Source: Alphaproteobacteria bacterium
GTDB lineage: Bacteria; Pseudomonadota; Alphaproteobacteria; Micropepsales; Micropepsaceae
Length of the DNA stretch: 64,000 bases
Assembly: GCA_016124635.1 (NCBI GenBank)
Contig: WGNJ01000001.1
Location: forward strand, 62,001 to 126,000
Direction: 5' to 3'
The notes under the pieces are model-generated. The model saw nothing but the letters and a program-made list of their open reading frames with translations, was not told where the DNA came from and ran no database searches. The translations under genes and the position numbers were made by a program. Below, one piece after another: positions 1-9,152 of the stretch (the first letter of the stretch is position 1; each line of letters begins with the position of its first letter).

Positions 1-167
1 CGACCGCCTTGACCAAGCATATGATCGGGATACTGTGGCTGCAGCCGCGAGATTGCGGGCCGCGGCGGCCGGAGTTCGGCACCCAGGAAATCATCGGCAA
101 CGACAACGCTGAGGTAGAGCGAATGCGGGTGCATGCCCCCGCCCATCGACACGAGATCGTGACACAT
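1..167 (-). CDS. Possible partial CDS running off the left edge
   Basis: An ATG at 167 on the minus strand opens a frame that stays open to the window edge (55 codons). I do not recognise the product. The visible N-terminus contains MGGGMHPHSLYLSVVVADDF. The antisense frame on the plus strand is also open, and codon-position GC does not clearly favour either strand. The call rests only on the open frame and the divergent position relative to pepN, so it may be wrong. Confidence 0.25.
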   Translation of the reverse strand, partial: MCHDLVSMGGGMHPHSLYLSVVVADDFLGAELRPPRPAISRLQPQYPDHMLGQGG

Positions 168-170
168 CAA

Positions 171-204
171 GCGTCACGCGTTGGAGCTTTCGTGACGCTT
201 TTTT
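171..204 (+). terminator. Hairpin followed by T-run
   Basis: An 8-bp perfect stem (GCGTCACG at 171-178, CGTGACGC at 191-198) encloses a 12-nt loop and is followed by a run of T to 204. This has the form of a rho-independent terminator for plus-strand transcription entering from the left. It also sits just upstream of the possible minus-strand start at 167, so an operator role is possible. Confidence 0.45.
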
Positions 205-333
205 CCGCGGAAATCAGCCATTGTGCGAATGTGCGAACTTTAGAAACATCAATGCACGGCCGCGGCCGCCAACCGCCCTCGCCTCGCCCCGCCGGATCGC
301 CTATGTAGGCCACCTGAAACGCACGAGCACCCA
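205..333. other. Upstream region of pepN
   Basis: Together with the hairpin and the doubtful partial ORF, this makes a 333-base stretch without a confident gene before pepN. I see no clear Shine-Dalgarno and no further repeat. It presumably holds the pepN promoter. Confidence 0.4.
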
Positions 334-2973
334 ATGAAAACGGAACAGCCGGTCGCCATCAAACGCGAAGACTACAAGCCAACGCCCTATCGCGTTTCCA
401 AAACCGAGCTCGAATTTCACCTCGAGCCCACGGCGACACGCGTTTACGCCGCGCTCCACTTTGAGCGGCAGACCGAGACCAACGACCCGGTCGTTCTCAA
501 CGGCGAACACCTGAAGCTGCTCGATATCCAGCTCGACGGCCGGCCGCTGGCGAAAGACGCCTATGAGCTGACCGAAGACAAACTGATCATCAAAAACCCG
601 CCGCCGGTTCGCTTTCGCCTCGACACGGCGGTCGAGATCGATCCGCAGGGCAATGTGGCGCTCTCCGGCCTCTATATGTCGGATGGCATGTTCTGCAGCC
701 AGTGCGAGGCGGAAGGATTCCGCCGCATCACCTATTCGCTCGACCGCCCCGACAACATGTCGGCCTATCGCGTCCGTATTGTCGCCGACCGCGCGCGCTT
801 TCCCATTTTGCTATCGAACGGCAATCCGTCGGGGTACGAAGCGCTGCCGGGCGGCCGCCACATGGCGGAGTGGGACGATCCGTTCCCCAAGCCCTGTTAT
901 CTCTTCGCTCTCGTCGCCGGCGACCTCGCGCACTTTGAGGATCACTTCGTCACCAAGTCCGGGCGGCGTGTGAAGCTCGGCATCTACGTGACGCACGGCA
1001 ATGAGGACAAAGTCTCCTACGCCATGGGCGCCCTGAAGCGTTCGATGAAATGGGACGAGGACACGTTCGGCCGCGAGTACGACCTCGACGTCTTCAACAT
1101 CGTCGCCGTCAGCGCCTTCAATTTCGGCGCCATGGAGAACAAGGGCCTCAACATCTTCAACGACAAGCTGGTGCTTGCTCGACCCGACACCGCGACCGAC
1201 GTCGATTACGATTTGATCGAAGCCGTCATCGGCCACGAATATTTCCACAATTGGTCGGGCAATCGTGTCACCTGCCGCGATTGGTTCCAGCTCTCGCTGA
1301 AGGAAGGCTTCACCGTCTTCCGCGACCAATCGTTCTCCGCCGACATGCGCTCGGCCGCTGTGGAGCGCATCGGCGACGTGCGCATGCTGCGCAATCGCCA
1401 ATTTCAGGAAGACGCCGGACCTCTTGCCCATCCGGTGCGCCCGGACTCCTACGTCACCATCGACAATTTCTATACGGCGACGGTCTACGAGAAGGGCGCA
1501 GAACTCTGTCGCATGGTGCAGACCATCTTGGGCCGCGAGAAATTCCGCAAAGGCTCGGACCTCTACTTTGCGCGCCACGACGGCACGGCCGCGACGTGCG
1601 ACGACTTCATCAAGGCGATGGAAGACGCGAACGGCGTCGATCTCACGCAGTTCAAGCTCTGGTACGCGCAAGCGGGAACCCCGGAGATAAAGGCGCACGG
1701 CAAATACGATTCCGGATCGAAAACGTATGAGCTGACCCTCGAACAGCATTTGGCGCCGACGCCCGGCCAGTCTCACAAGAAACCGATGCACATCCCGGTG
1801 GCCGTCGGCCTTGTCGGCCGCAACTCCGGCAAGGATGTGCCGCTGCATCTCGACGGCGAGCCGGCGGTGGCATCAACGCAGGTCCTGCAGCTCCGCGAGG
1901 CGAAGCAAACCTTCCGCTTCAAGAATGTCGGCGAGGCGGCCGTGCCGTCGATCGGCCGTGGGTTCTCGGCGCCGGCTAAGTTCGTCGCCGATCTGACGGC
2001 GGAAGACCGCGCGTTCTTGATGGCCAAGGACTCCGACCCCTTCAATCGTTGGGAGTCTGGCCAAAAGCTTGCGGCGGAAGTTCTGCTGAAGATGACGGAC
2101 GACGCCAAACACGGCCGTTCGCTCAAGGCGGACGAGCTGTTTCTGGACTCGTTCGGCGAGTTGCTGCGCGACGCACGCAAGGATCCGGCCTTCACCGCGC
2201 TCGCCGTCCAACTGCCGAGCGAAGCGGAACTGGCGCAGGCGATGAAGATCGCCGATCCCGACGCCATCCATGCGGCACGCGAGGCGCTGCGCAAGGCACT
2301 GACGCACAAGCATGCCGGTGCCCTCCGCGAGACCTATCAATCGCTGAAGAGCAACGAACCCTACGAGCCCGATGCGGCATCGGCCGGCAAGCGCAGTCTG
2401 CGCAACACCTGCCTTCGCTTCCTCACCGCCGAGGACACGGCGGAAACACGCAAGCTCGCCTTCGAGCACTTCCGCTCTGCCGACAACATGACGGACAAGA
2501 TGGCCGGCATCGCGCCGCTCGTCGACATGGACGGCAAGGAGCGAGAGGAAGCGCTGCATCAATTCTACGATCAGTGGAAACACAACCCGCTCGTCATAGA
2601 CAAGTGGATGAGCGTCCAGGCGATCTCCTACCGGCCCGATACGCTGGCAGCTGTCAAAGCGCTGATGAAGCATCCCGCCTTCTCGATCGAAAACCCGAAC
2701 CGCGTGCGCTCGCTCGTCGGCCAGTTCGTGATGGGCAACCAGCTCCGCTTCCACGCCGCGAATGGCGAGGGCTATCGCTTCTTGGCCGACACGGTGCTTG
2801 CATTGGACAAAATCAATCCACAGGTCGCGGCGCGGCTCGCGGGCGCGTTCGAAACGTGGCGCCGCTTCGACGACAAGCGCCAAGCACTCATTCGTGCCGA
2901 ATTGGCGCGCATCAAAGGAACGGACGGACTGTCCCGAAATCTCTTCGAAATCGCGGAGAAGACATTGGGATGA
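334..2973 (+). CDS. pepN: Aminopeptidase N (M1 zinc metallopeptidase)
   Basis: A cytosolic zinc aminopeptidase that removes N-terminal residues from peptides and supports peptide turnover. The 879-residue length matches the bacterial PepN family. The exopeptidase motif GAMEN occurs in NFGAMENKGLNIF near residue 267. The zinc motif HEYFH starts at His301, and the third ligand Glu follows in KEGFTVFRDQ about 19 residues later. The C-terminal half is the helical PepN domain. There is no signal peptide, which fits a cytosolic enzyme. It reads alone on the plus strand, with about 110 bases before the next gene. The assignment is secure. Confidence 0.96.
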   Translation: MKTEQPVAIKREDYKPTPYRVSKTELEFHLEPTATRVYAALHFERQTETNDPVVLNGEHLKLLDIQLDGRPLAKDAYELTEDKLIIKNPPPVRFRLDTAVEIDPQGNVALSGLYMSDGMFCSQCEAEGFRRITYSLDRPDNMSAYRVRIVADRARFPILLSNGNPSGYEALPGGRHMAEWDDPFPKPCYLFALVAGDLAHFEDHFVTKSGRRVKLGIYVTHGNEDKVSYAMGALKRSMKWDEDTFGREYDLDVFNIVAVSAFNFGAMENKGLNIFNDKLVLARPDTATDVDYDLIEAVIGHEYFHNWSGNRVTCRDWFQLSLKEGFTVFRDQSFSADMRSAAVERIGDVRMLRNRQFQEDAGPLAHPVRPDSYVTIDNFYTATVYEKGAELCRMVQTILGREKFRKGSDLYFARHDGTAATCDDFIKAMEDANGVDLTQFKLWYAQAGTPEIKAHGKYDSGSKTYELTLEQHLAPTPGQSHKKPMHIPVAVGLVGRNSGKDVPLHLDGEPAVASTQVLQLREAKQTFRFKNVGEAAVPSIGRGFSAPAKFVADLTAEDRAFLMAKDSDPFNRWESGQKLAAEVLLKMTDDAKHGRSLKADELFLDSFGELLRDARKDPAFTALAVQLPSEAELAQAMKIADPDAIHAAREALRKALTHKHAGALRETYQSLKSNEPYEPDAASAGKRSLRNTCLRFLTAEDTAETRKLAFEHFRSADNMTDKMAGIAPLVDMDGKEREEALHQFYDQWKHNPLVIDKWMSVQAISYRPDTLAAVKALMKHPAFSIENPNRVRSLVGQFVMGNQLRFHAANGEGYRFLADTVLALDKINPQVAARLAGAFETWRRFDDKRQALIRAELARIKGTDGLSRNLFEIAEKTLG

Positions 2974-3083
2974 TTCGATAATCGGCCACAGTCGCCGCCA
3001 TATCTCGTGTCGCTAGGGTGACAAGCCTCTAGCCCTCGCCATAATCCTGGTGGGGACTCGATTCGATTCTGCGTCAATCGGAC

Positions 3084-5540
3084 ATGGGCACGGCGACACG
3101 AGCTATATCCGCCATACCGTTGGAGCGCGCGCGCGGGCGTCGCGCACGCCCGGCGGCTGAGCGCCGCACCTCTCGCTGGGTCATCATCGGCACGCTCCTG
3201 TCGATCCTCGCGGTCGCGGCCGCCGCCGGCATCCAACTCCGCCGCGATCACCAGCAGGCCCTCATCCAAGCGGAACAGCAGACGTCGGCCTTCACTGTCG
3301 TCGCGAGCAATCTGATCGCCGCGTCCATCGATGGGATCCGCGCCTCGATTGCGGCCGGCATCAAGAGTTCCTCGGGCCCTGCGCTCGTTGCCTCCAACCC
3401 GGCGCTGCTCAATCTGATGCTCGTCGACAGCGGAGGCGCGCTGATCTGGGACAAGAACGGAACTACCGGCGAGCCGCGCCGCATCGGCGACATCGGCTTG
3501 CTCTCATCGCTCAAGGCGAGCAGCGCGGCGTTCGTCACCGGCCGCTTCACCGACGCCATCTACGGCCGCACGCCGTTCGCCATCGCCTTCAAGCTGCAAG
3601 ACGCCCCGGGCCAAGCATTGGTGGCGCTGATCGATCCGGCGTACCTGACCAGGCTCCTGACGCGCGCCGCAGGTGACGGCCAGAGCGTGATCCTCGCCGA
3701 TCCGCAAACCGGCGTCGTCGCGGCCACGCAAACCGAGCCAACGCTCGTCGACAAGGCGATCGCCGCGCTGCCGGCCGCGGCAACGGCAACAACCGCGCTG
3801 CACTATCTAACCGACACGTCAGGCACGGCATTCTTGAGCGCGACCCGCATCCTTCCAGGCTACGACCTCCGCTTCATCGCCATCGGCCGTGCGGCGAATG
3901 CACTGTCGTCTTGGTATGAATCGCTACCGCTTTTTACGTTGATGATCATCGGCCCGAGCTTGCTGGGTGCAGCCCTCGCATGGGCTTTGCTCAATCAGCT
4001 CGAGCGCGCCTCGACCGCCGACAGTCAGTTGCGCCGCGCCGAGGAACGGTTTGAGCTTGCCATCGCCGGGGCCAACGGTGGCATCTGGGACTGGGACCTC
4101 GCTTCCGGCCGCCTCTTCTGGTCCGGCGCGATGAACGCGCTGCTTGGGCGCGGCCGCCAGCCGCGCTCACTCTCGCTCGCCGACGCCTCGCAGCTCGTTC
4201 ATCCCGACGACGGTCCGGTGTTCGACGAGATCGCGACTGCCGCCCGCGAAGGCCGGGCGGGATACGACGTTCCCTTCCGTCTGCGGCACGCCGACGGTCA
4301 CTATGTTTGGGTTCGGGCAAAGGGCCAGGCCTATCGCTCGAGCCGCACCGACGCCGCACGCCTTGTCGGCATCGTGCTCGACATGAGCGATCAAAAGGAA
4401 GCCGACGAGCGTGTCGACGTCGCAGAATCCGTGCTGCGCGCAGCCATTGACAACGCCGCCGAAAGCTTCGCGCTCTGGGACAACGACAACGCCCTCGTAA
4501 TCTGCAATCGGCGCTTCCTCGAGTTCTATGGTCTCGACAGCGCCAAATCCGGCGAGCTCAAGGCAGACATCTTCGCTCGCGCCCGCATGCCCGGCCGCAG
4601 CTCGGACGACGACGAACAACCGTTCGACGCGCTCCAGCTCGACGAGATGGGCACCGTCGAACTGCAACGCGCCGGCGACCGTTGGCTCCTCGTCAGCGAG
4701 CGCCGCATCGGCGATGCGGGACGCATCGCAGTCGCGACCGACATCACCGCCTTGAAGCAGCAAGAGGATGCGCTCTCCGGCCAGACGCACGAGCTCAGCG
4801 AACTTGCCCGGAAGCTGGAGGCCGAAAAGGCGCGCGCCGAAGAGGCCAATCACTCGAAGTCTGAATTCCTCGCCAATATGAGCCATGAGCTGCGTACCCC
4901 GCTCAACGCCATCATCGGCTTCTCGGACGTCATGCGAAACCAGATGCTGGGCGAACTGCCGCCGCGCTACGTCGAATATGCGACCGACATCCATCGCAGC
5001 GGCCAGCATCTGCTGGATTTGATCAACGACGTGCTCAACATGGCACGCATTGATACCGGCAAGCTCGAACTCGACCGCACGGCGATCGAGGCAAGCGTCC
5101 TTGTTGCCGACGTCGTGAAAACCATTGAGCCCAAGGCGCGCGAAGCCGGCCTGAAGATTTGGGTCGAGATGCCGCCGCTTCCGCCGGTCGACGCCGACAA
5201 GCGAACGATCAAGCAAGTTTTGCTCAACCTGTTGTCGAATAGCATCAAGTTCACCCTGCCCGGCGGTCAGATCACGGTTTCGGGTCGCGCGGACGGCGAA
5301 ATGATCGCTCTCACAATCCGCGACACGGGAATTGGTATTGCCGAGCGCGACCTGCCGCGCATCACCAAACCCTTCGAACGGATCGAGCCCGCCACCTCCG
5401 GCAAACGCAAAGGCGGAACAGGTCTTGGCCTCGCGATCTCAAAGGCGCTGGTGTCGATGCACGGCGGCGATCTCAAAATAGAAAGTGAGTTGGGGGCTGG
5501 CACGATCGTCAGTTTCACGCTGCCGTTGGCGCACACCTAA
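3084..5540 (+). CDS. Membrane PAS-PAS sensor histidine kinase
   Basis: A membrane sensor kinase of 818 residues. An N-terminal transmembrane helix lies at about residues 31-52 (WVIIGTLLSILAVAAAAG) and a second at about 283-305, with an extracytoplasmic sensor region of about 230 residues between them. Two PAS domains follow (about 320-440 and 450-560), then a coiled linker, a HisKA domain with phospho-acceptor His601 in MSHELRTPLNAIIGF, and a HATPase_c domain with N-box NLLSNSIKF, DTGIGI and GTGLGLAIS. The C-terminal half resembles the PleC/DivJ-type kinases of alphaproteobacteria, but I cannot assign an orthologue. No response regulator is adjacent. The next gene, 9 bases downstream, is an Hpt-like protein that may be its partner. 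Confidence 0.9.
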   Translation: MGTATRAISAIPLERARGRRARPAAERRTSRWVIIGTLLSILAVAAAAGIQLRRDHQQALIQAEQQTSAFTVVASNLIAASIDGIRASIAAGIKSSSGPALVASNPALLNLMLVDSGGALIWDKNGTTGEPRRIGDIGLLSSLKASSAAFVTGRFTDAIYGRTPFAIAFKLQDAPGQALVALIDPAYLTRLLTRAAGDGQSVILADPQTGVVAATQTEPTLVDKAIAALPAAATATTALHYLTDTSGTAFLSATRILPGYDLRFIAIGRAANALSSWYESLPLFTLMIIGPSLLGAALAWALLNQLERASTADSQLRRAEERFELAIAGANGGIWDWDLASGRLFWSGAMNALLGRGRQPRSLSLADASQLVHPDDGPVFDEIATAAREGRAGYDVPFRLRHADGHYVWVRAKGQAYRSSRTDAARLVGIVLDMSDQKEADERVDVAESVLRAAIDNAAESFALWDNDNALVICNRRFLEFYGLDSAKSGELKADIFARARMPGRSSDDDEQPFDALQLDEMGTVELQRAGDRWLLVSERRIGDAGRIAVATDITALKQQEDALSGQTHELSELARKLEAEKARAEEANHSKSEFLANMSHELRTPLNAIIGFSDVMRNQMLGELPPRYVEYATDIHRSGQHLLDLINDVLNMARIDTGKLELDRTAIEASVLVADVVKTIEPKAREAGLKIWVEMPPLPPVDADKRTIKQVLLNLLSNSIKFTLPGGQITVSGRADGEMIALTIRDTGIGIAERDLPRITKPFERIEPATSGKRKGGTGLGLAISKALVSMHGGDLKIESELGAGTIVSFTLPLAHT

Positions 5541-5549
5541 AATGCCCTC

Positions 5550-5894
5550 ATGGGCAAAACATGGATGGAAGCCATCGTCGAGCGCGAAGCGCAATTGGGC
5601 ACGGACACCGTCGCTCGCATGGCCAAGATATTCGTCGGCGATTCGAAAGCTCAGGTGAACACCATCGGCGCAGCCCTCGCGCGCAACGAGCTCGCGACCG
5701 CGCGCAGCGCCGCGCGTGACCTCACCAACAACGCCGGCTCCCTCGGGTTCATCAGGTTGGAGGAAGCTGCGCGCGACTGCGAACGCGACTGCGCAAAAGG
5801 TGACATCGAAAAAGCGGTCGCAACCCACAAGAGCTTGCTGGCTCTTGTCGAAATCTGTGTCTTCCTGTTGCGCGGTCGCTACAAACTGAGCTGA
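5550..5894 (+). CDS. Degenerate Hpt-like protein lacking the phospho-histidine
   Basis: A 114-residue all-helical protein encoded 9 bases after the histidine kinase, so probably co-transcribed. The segment ARDLTNNAGSLGFIRLEEAA aligns by eye with the Hpt signature (A-H-x-L-K-G-x-A-x-x-L-G), but the acceptor His is Arg, and the usual Lys and Gly are Thr and Asn. If it is an Hpt fold it cannot accept phosphate in the normal way and could act as a docking or inhibitory partner. No membrane segment is visible. No clear Shine-Dalgarno precedes the ATG. The fold assignment is by pattern only. Confidence 0.65.
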   Translation: MGKTWMEAIVEREAQLGTDTVARMAKIFVGDSKAQVNTIGAALARNELATARSAARDLTNNAGSLGFIRLEEAARDCERDCAKGDIEKAVATHKSLLALVEICVFLLRGRYKLS

Positions 5895-5911
5895 CACGGC
5901 GCAGGAAGCAG

Positions 5912-6709
5912 TCATGCAGCGGTCGGCGTCGCAACCAGAACGACGGCGCGATAGGCCATGCGCACCGTATCGCCGTCACGGCGCGCGTTCATGCCAAATC
6001 GATCGCCTTCGACAGCCTCGTTGATCATCTGCCGTAGCTCCTCGCGATCGTCACCTTCTGGAAACGATCCCCCCACGATCGCCTCCCGCTCGATGGGCAC
6101 TTCGTAGCTGGCACGGCGCACGAGCGTAAGATTGGCGGCCGCAAGGAGGTCGAGGTGAAACTGCAGCGGCCGAAATTCGACCGTTGAGGGATCGCGAAAC
6201 CGCTCGAAAGAGTTCAGCGCCGCGGCCTTCTTGGGGTCGTCCGATGCAAGTCCGTCGCAGAGCACGACCGCTCCGCCGATCCGGCAGACGCGTATCATCT
6301 CCGCCAGAGCCCGCGCCGGGTCCTGCAAATGATGAAAGGCGAAGCGGCAACTCACCACGTCGAAAGACGCGGCTGCGAAGGGCAGCTCGTAAACATCGCC
6401 TCGATACCAAGCAACGTTGGCTAGTTTCAATTTCGCCGCAAGAGCACGAGCTTGATCCAACATCGCCTCGGTTGCATCGAGACCGACGCTCCGCCGGGCG
6501 CGCCGTGCGAAAGCCGCAACAACAGTTCCTGGACCGCAAGCGACATCGAGTGTTTGATCGTCGCCGCGGACGCCTGAAGCGTCGACAAGGAGATTGAGAG
6601 CCGCTTCGTTATGCAAGGCCGGAGACGCAGCGAAACGCTCCGCTTGCCGCGAGAACTGATCGTCGATCAAAACGCGATGCCGCTCAGCACCGGAGGTGGG
6701 ATGGTTCAT
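5912..6709 (-). CDS. SAM-dependent class I methyltransferase
   Basis: A 265-residue methyltransferase with the SAM-binding motif LDVACGPGTVVAAFA, an acidic loop after strand 2 (VGLDATEAML), motif II GDVYELPFAAASFD and the FHHLQDPARALAEM segment common to the Methyltransf_11/UbiE-like group. The substrate cannot be told from sequence. I chose ATG 6709 (MNHPTSG); a TTG start three codons upstream (6718) is possible. It ends convergently 17 bases from the Hpt-like gene and lies just downstream of the glutamine-synthetase-like gene on the same strand. Confidence 0.85.
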   Translation of the reverse strand: MNHPTSGAERHRVLIDDQFSRQAERFAASPALHNEAALNLLVDASGVRGDDQTLDVACGPGTVVAAFARRARRSVGLDATEAMLDQARALAAKLKLANVAWYRGDVYELPFAAASFDVVSCRFAFHHLQDPARALAEMIRVCRIGGAVVLCDGLASDDPKKAAALNSFERFRDPSTVEFRPLQFHLDLLAAANLTLVRRASYEVPIEREAIVGGSFPEGDDREELRQMINEAVEGDRFGMNARRDGDTVRMAYRAVVLVATPTAA

Positions 6710-6740
6710 GTCCAGCAACCAACCGTGAGGTTTGCGTGGC

Positions 6741-8138
6741 TCAAAGGTACCACTCGTATTCGCGCGACGTTATGGCCTCGCGATAGCGGCGAAGTTCGGT
6801 GCGCTTCGTCGCGCAATAGAGATCGACGTAGGCTCGCCCCAGATATTCGCGCAGAATATTTCCGTTTTCCAAAGCCAGCAGAGCCGCATCCGGATTCATC
6901 GGCAGAGTCTCGTCCACGAACGATGCTGCATTTCCGTCGAACGGGGCGCCGGGATCCAGCCGATTGACGATGCCGTAGTGGGCGCCGGCAAGCACGACGG
7001 CCGTCACGAGATAAGCGTTGGCATCGGCTCCAGCGACGCGGTGCTCGATCCGCCGCGCCTCGTTTGCACCAGCCGGAACGCGAATGCTCGTCGACCTATT
7101 ATTGTAGCCCCAGCGCCGATTCCGAGGGGTCAACGAATTGTCGGCGAATCTCCGGTAGGAATTGGAATTGGGCGCGAACATCGCCATCCCCTCGCCCATG
7201 ATCGCCTGCACGCCGGCGATGGCGTGGCGCAACGTCTCGCTGCCTTCCGGCGAGCCGTCGTCGAAAACGTTGCGTCCCGACTTATGGGCGAGGCTCACGT
7301 GCACATGGAGGCCGCTCCCCGGAAAATTCAGGTAGGGCTTGGCCATGAACGTCGCGTCCATGTCCTGCAAGCGCGCAACGTTCTTGACGACTTGGCGCAG
7401 AAACACCGTGTGATCGCCGGCCCGCACAGCGTCAGCCTCGTGCCGCAAGTTGATCTGGAACTGAGCGGCCGCGCACTCGGCGCTTGCGACCGTCGCCGGT
7501 ATACGCTGCATCGCCGTCGCTTCCGCGACTGCAGTCAAGAAATCCCGATAGTTCTCCAGGTCGTCGATGCCATATGTAGATGCGGCTTCGTCGCGTGCAC
7601 CTTCGTCGCCCAGCAGTGGCGGTTGCGGCGCGCCGGTTTTCCTTCGCTCACGATCAATCAGAAAGAACTCGAGTTCCCCGGCGACGACCGGCGTCAGATC
7701 CAGGTCGCGAAACCGCTCGGCGACCCGTTTGAGTAGATTGCGCGGCTCGCCGAGGTAAGGCTGCCCACGCTCATCACCGAGCGACATAAGGACTTGCGCG
7801 TGCGGTCGCTGCGCCCAACTGACTGCGGTCAGCGTTCCCGGCACCGGCCACGCCGTACCGTCTGGATCGCCGTCTGCCTTTCCGCGCCCAAGCGGGTTCG
7901 CCATTTCTCCCCGCGCGTCGAGCAGATACAGCGAATAGGGAATCTGAAGACCGTTCTTGAAAACCTTCTCGACCTCGTCGCGGGGATAGCGCTTGCCGCG
8001 CACCTGCCCGCACAGGTCGACGAAGACGCAATCGACAAACTGAATCTGGGGATACTGCGCCAAGAACGATTCAAGCTCGGCGTGTGCGGAGGCAAACCCC
8101 GACACCTCATCCGCCTTGGCGGGTCGCGACACGTTCAT
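6741..8138 (-). CDS. Glutamine synthetase family protein, PuuA-like
   Basis: An ATP-dependent glutamate-amine ligase family member of about 465 residues. It has the short N-terminal beta-grasp domain (FVDCVFVDLCGQVRGKRYP) and the catalytic domain with GELEFFLID, the ATP/glutamate segment GSGLHVHVS, NSYRRFADNSLTPRNRRWG and RIEHRVAGADANAYL. This short type without the adenylylation-site region is typical of gamma-glutamylputrescine or gamma-glutamyl-amine synthetases rather than housekeeping GlnA. ATG 8138 has an AAGG sequence 6-7 bases upstream; a TTG at 8168 would add ten residues. No other putrescine-catabolism gene is adjacent, so the substrate is inferred only. Confidence 0.85.
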   Translation of the reverse strand: MNVSRPAKADEVSGFASAHAELESFLAQYPQIQFVDCVFVDLCGQVRGKRYPRDEVEKVFKNGLQIPYSLYLLDARGEMANPLGRGKADGDPDGTAWPVPGTLTAVSWAQRPHAQVLMSLGDERGQPYLGEPRNLLKRVAERFRDLDLTPVVAGELEFFLIDRERRKTGAPQPPLLGDEGARDEAASTYGIDDLENYRDFLTAVAEATAMQRIPATVASAECAAAQFQINLRHEADAVRAGDHTVFLRQVVKNVARLQDMDATFMAKPYLNFPGSGLHVHVSLAHKSGRNVFDDGSPEGSETLRHAIAGVQAIMGEGMAMFAPNSNSYRRFADNSLTPRNRRWGYNNRSTSIRVPAGANEARRIEHRVAGADANAYLVTAVVLAGAHYGIVNRLDPGAPFDGNAASFVDETLPMNPDAALLALENGNILREYLGRAYVDLYCATKRTELRRYREAITSREYEWYL

Positions 8139-8494
8139 CGAAAGCCTTTTTGGGGAGACGGTGTCCAATATCCGTCATATTGCAGTCCAGCATAACTGCA
8201 GAGGAAATCGAGGGGAACGGCGAAATCGCAGATTTCCGCGCGATTCAGAGGAGTGCAATAGCTCAGTCCTGCGGCAGAAAGCCTCTTTGTAACCCTATTC
8301 GCCGCGCCTTGTTGGATGGTTAGGAAATCTCTAATCTGAGTGACAAGTCGCGCTAGGACGTGCGGCGGGGCGACTTTATGGGACGGCTGCTCATGTAGCG
8401 GCCGTTTGTTGGGTAAAGGGGCCTCCACGTTGAGAAAACGCGTGCGGCGAGGGGATCTATGGCCACCAACGCGGCCATGTAATGGAGAGAAGGA
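8139..8494. other. Divergent intergenic region
   Basis: 356 bases between the divergent glutamine-synthetase-like gene and the repeat-protein gene. It must hold both promoters. The only distinct structure I see is the inverted repeat at 8222-8236. Short ORFs on both strands here look like chance. No RNA gene was recognised. Confidence 0.5.
8222..8236. promoter_or_regulatory. Inverted repeat, possible operator
   Basis: GAAATC-GCA-GATTTC is a perfect 6-3-6 inverted repeat about 84 bases upstream of the glutamine-synthetase-like start. It could be an operator for that gene. A related half-site (GGAAATCTC) lies at about 8322-8330. No regulator is assigned. Confidence 0.3.
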
Positions 8495-8857
8495 ATGAAT
8501 AGAACTGGTCTGTTTCTCTTTATCGCGGTCGTCATCCTGGCGGCTGCGGGTTACTGGTACTACACGACGAAGGGGAAGGCTCCTGAGGGCGGCGAAATGG
8601 CGCCTGCGGCCGACACTTCGACAACGCCTCCTGCCGATGGTACGGCACCGGCTGATGGCATGGCTCCGGCTGATGGCTCGGCTCCGGCCGACGGCGCAGC
8701 TCCGGCCGACGGCGCCGCTCCGGCGGACGGCATGGCTCCGGCCGACGGTTCGGCTCCGGCCGATGGTTCGGCTCCGGCCGACGGTTCGGCTCCGGCCGAT
8801 GGTTCGACTGAGCCCGCTCCTGAGCCGGCTCCGTCGGGCGGTTCGGGCGGCCAGTAA
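8495..8857 (+). CDS. Membrane-anchored APADG-repeat protein
   Basis: A 120-residue protein with one N-terminal hydrophobic segment (about residues 4-23, LFLFIAVVILAAAGYWYYTT) followed by a low-complexity tail of ten PADG units in a six-residue (APADGx) repeat, ending in Pro, Gly and Ser. The tail is acidic and proline-rich, so it is probably extended and extracytoplasmic, as a spacer or envelope-associated segment. A purine-rich GGAGAGAAGG lies just before the ATG. A strong terminator follows, so it is probably monocistronic. No function is known to me. Confidence 0.75.
   Translation: MNRTGLFLFIAVVILAAAGYWYYTTKGKAPEGGEMAPAADTSTTPPADGTAPADGMAPADGSAPADGAAPADGAAPADGMAPADGSAPADGSAPADGSAPADGSTEPAPEPAPSGGSGGQ
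8630..8803 (+). repeat. Ten-copy in-frame 18-bp tandem repeat
   Basis: Near-identical 18-bp units encoding APADG plus Ser, Ala, Met or Thr, in frame inside the repeat-protein gene. Synonymous differences (gat/gac, gct/gca) separate the units. Such arrays can change length by slipped-strand replication. Confidence 0.85.
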
Positions 8858-8892
8858 GGTCGAACGACTAGAGCATTCCAATTGGATTGCAG

Positions 8893-8925
8893 ATGCGGCC
8901 CGCTTCGGCGGGCCGCATTTTTATT
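8893..8925 (+). terminator. Rho-independent terminator with UUCG loop
   Basis: A perfect 11-bp GC-rich stem (8893-8903 with 8908-8918) closes a TTCG tetraloop and is followed by a T-rich tract (8918-8925). It lies 35 bases after the APADG-repeat gene. This is the clearest terminator in the window. Confidence 0.9.
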
Positions 8926-9152
8926 TGAATATCAACAACAACAAACTGATCTTGCGATCACCGTTGGTTATCGGACCAAGCAAAAAAATTGCGCCAACGC
9001 AAAAACGTTCCCACCCAATCTCGAAATTCTGTCGCTTGGCTCGGCGCCGGACCCTAAGATTGAATACGGGATGGGGGTGTGACGACGGCCAACTTTCACA
9101 GTCGCCGCGAATCTCCTATCGTTGATTGATCATTAAGCTAGGGGAATGCCAC

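Noticed and set aside
811-1848. 345-codon minus ORF
   Set aside because: Antisense to pepN, whose zinc and GAMEN motifs are intact.
8135-8881. 248-codon minus ORF with a repeated Arg-rich pattern
   Set aside because: It is the antisense of the APADG repeat array; the repeats come from the coding strand.
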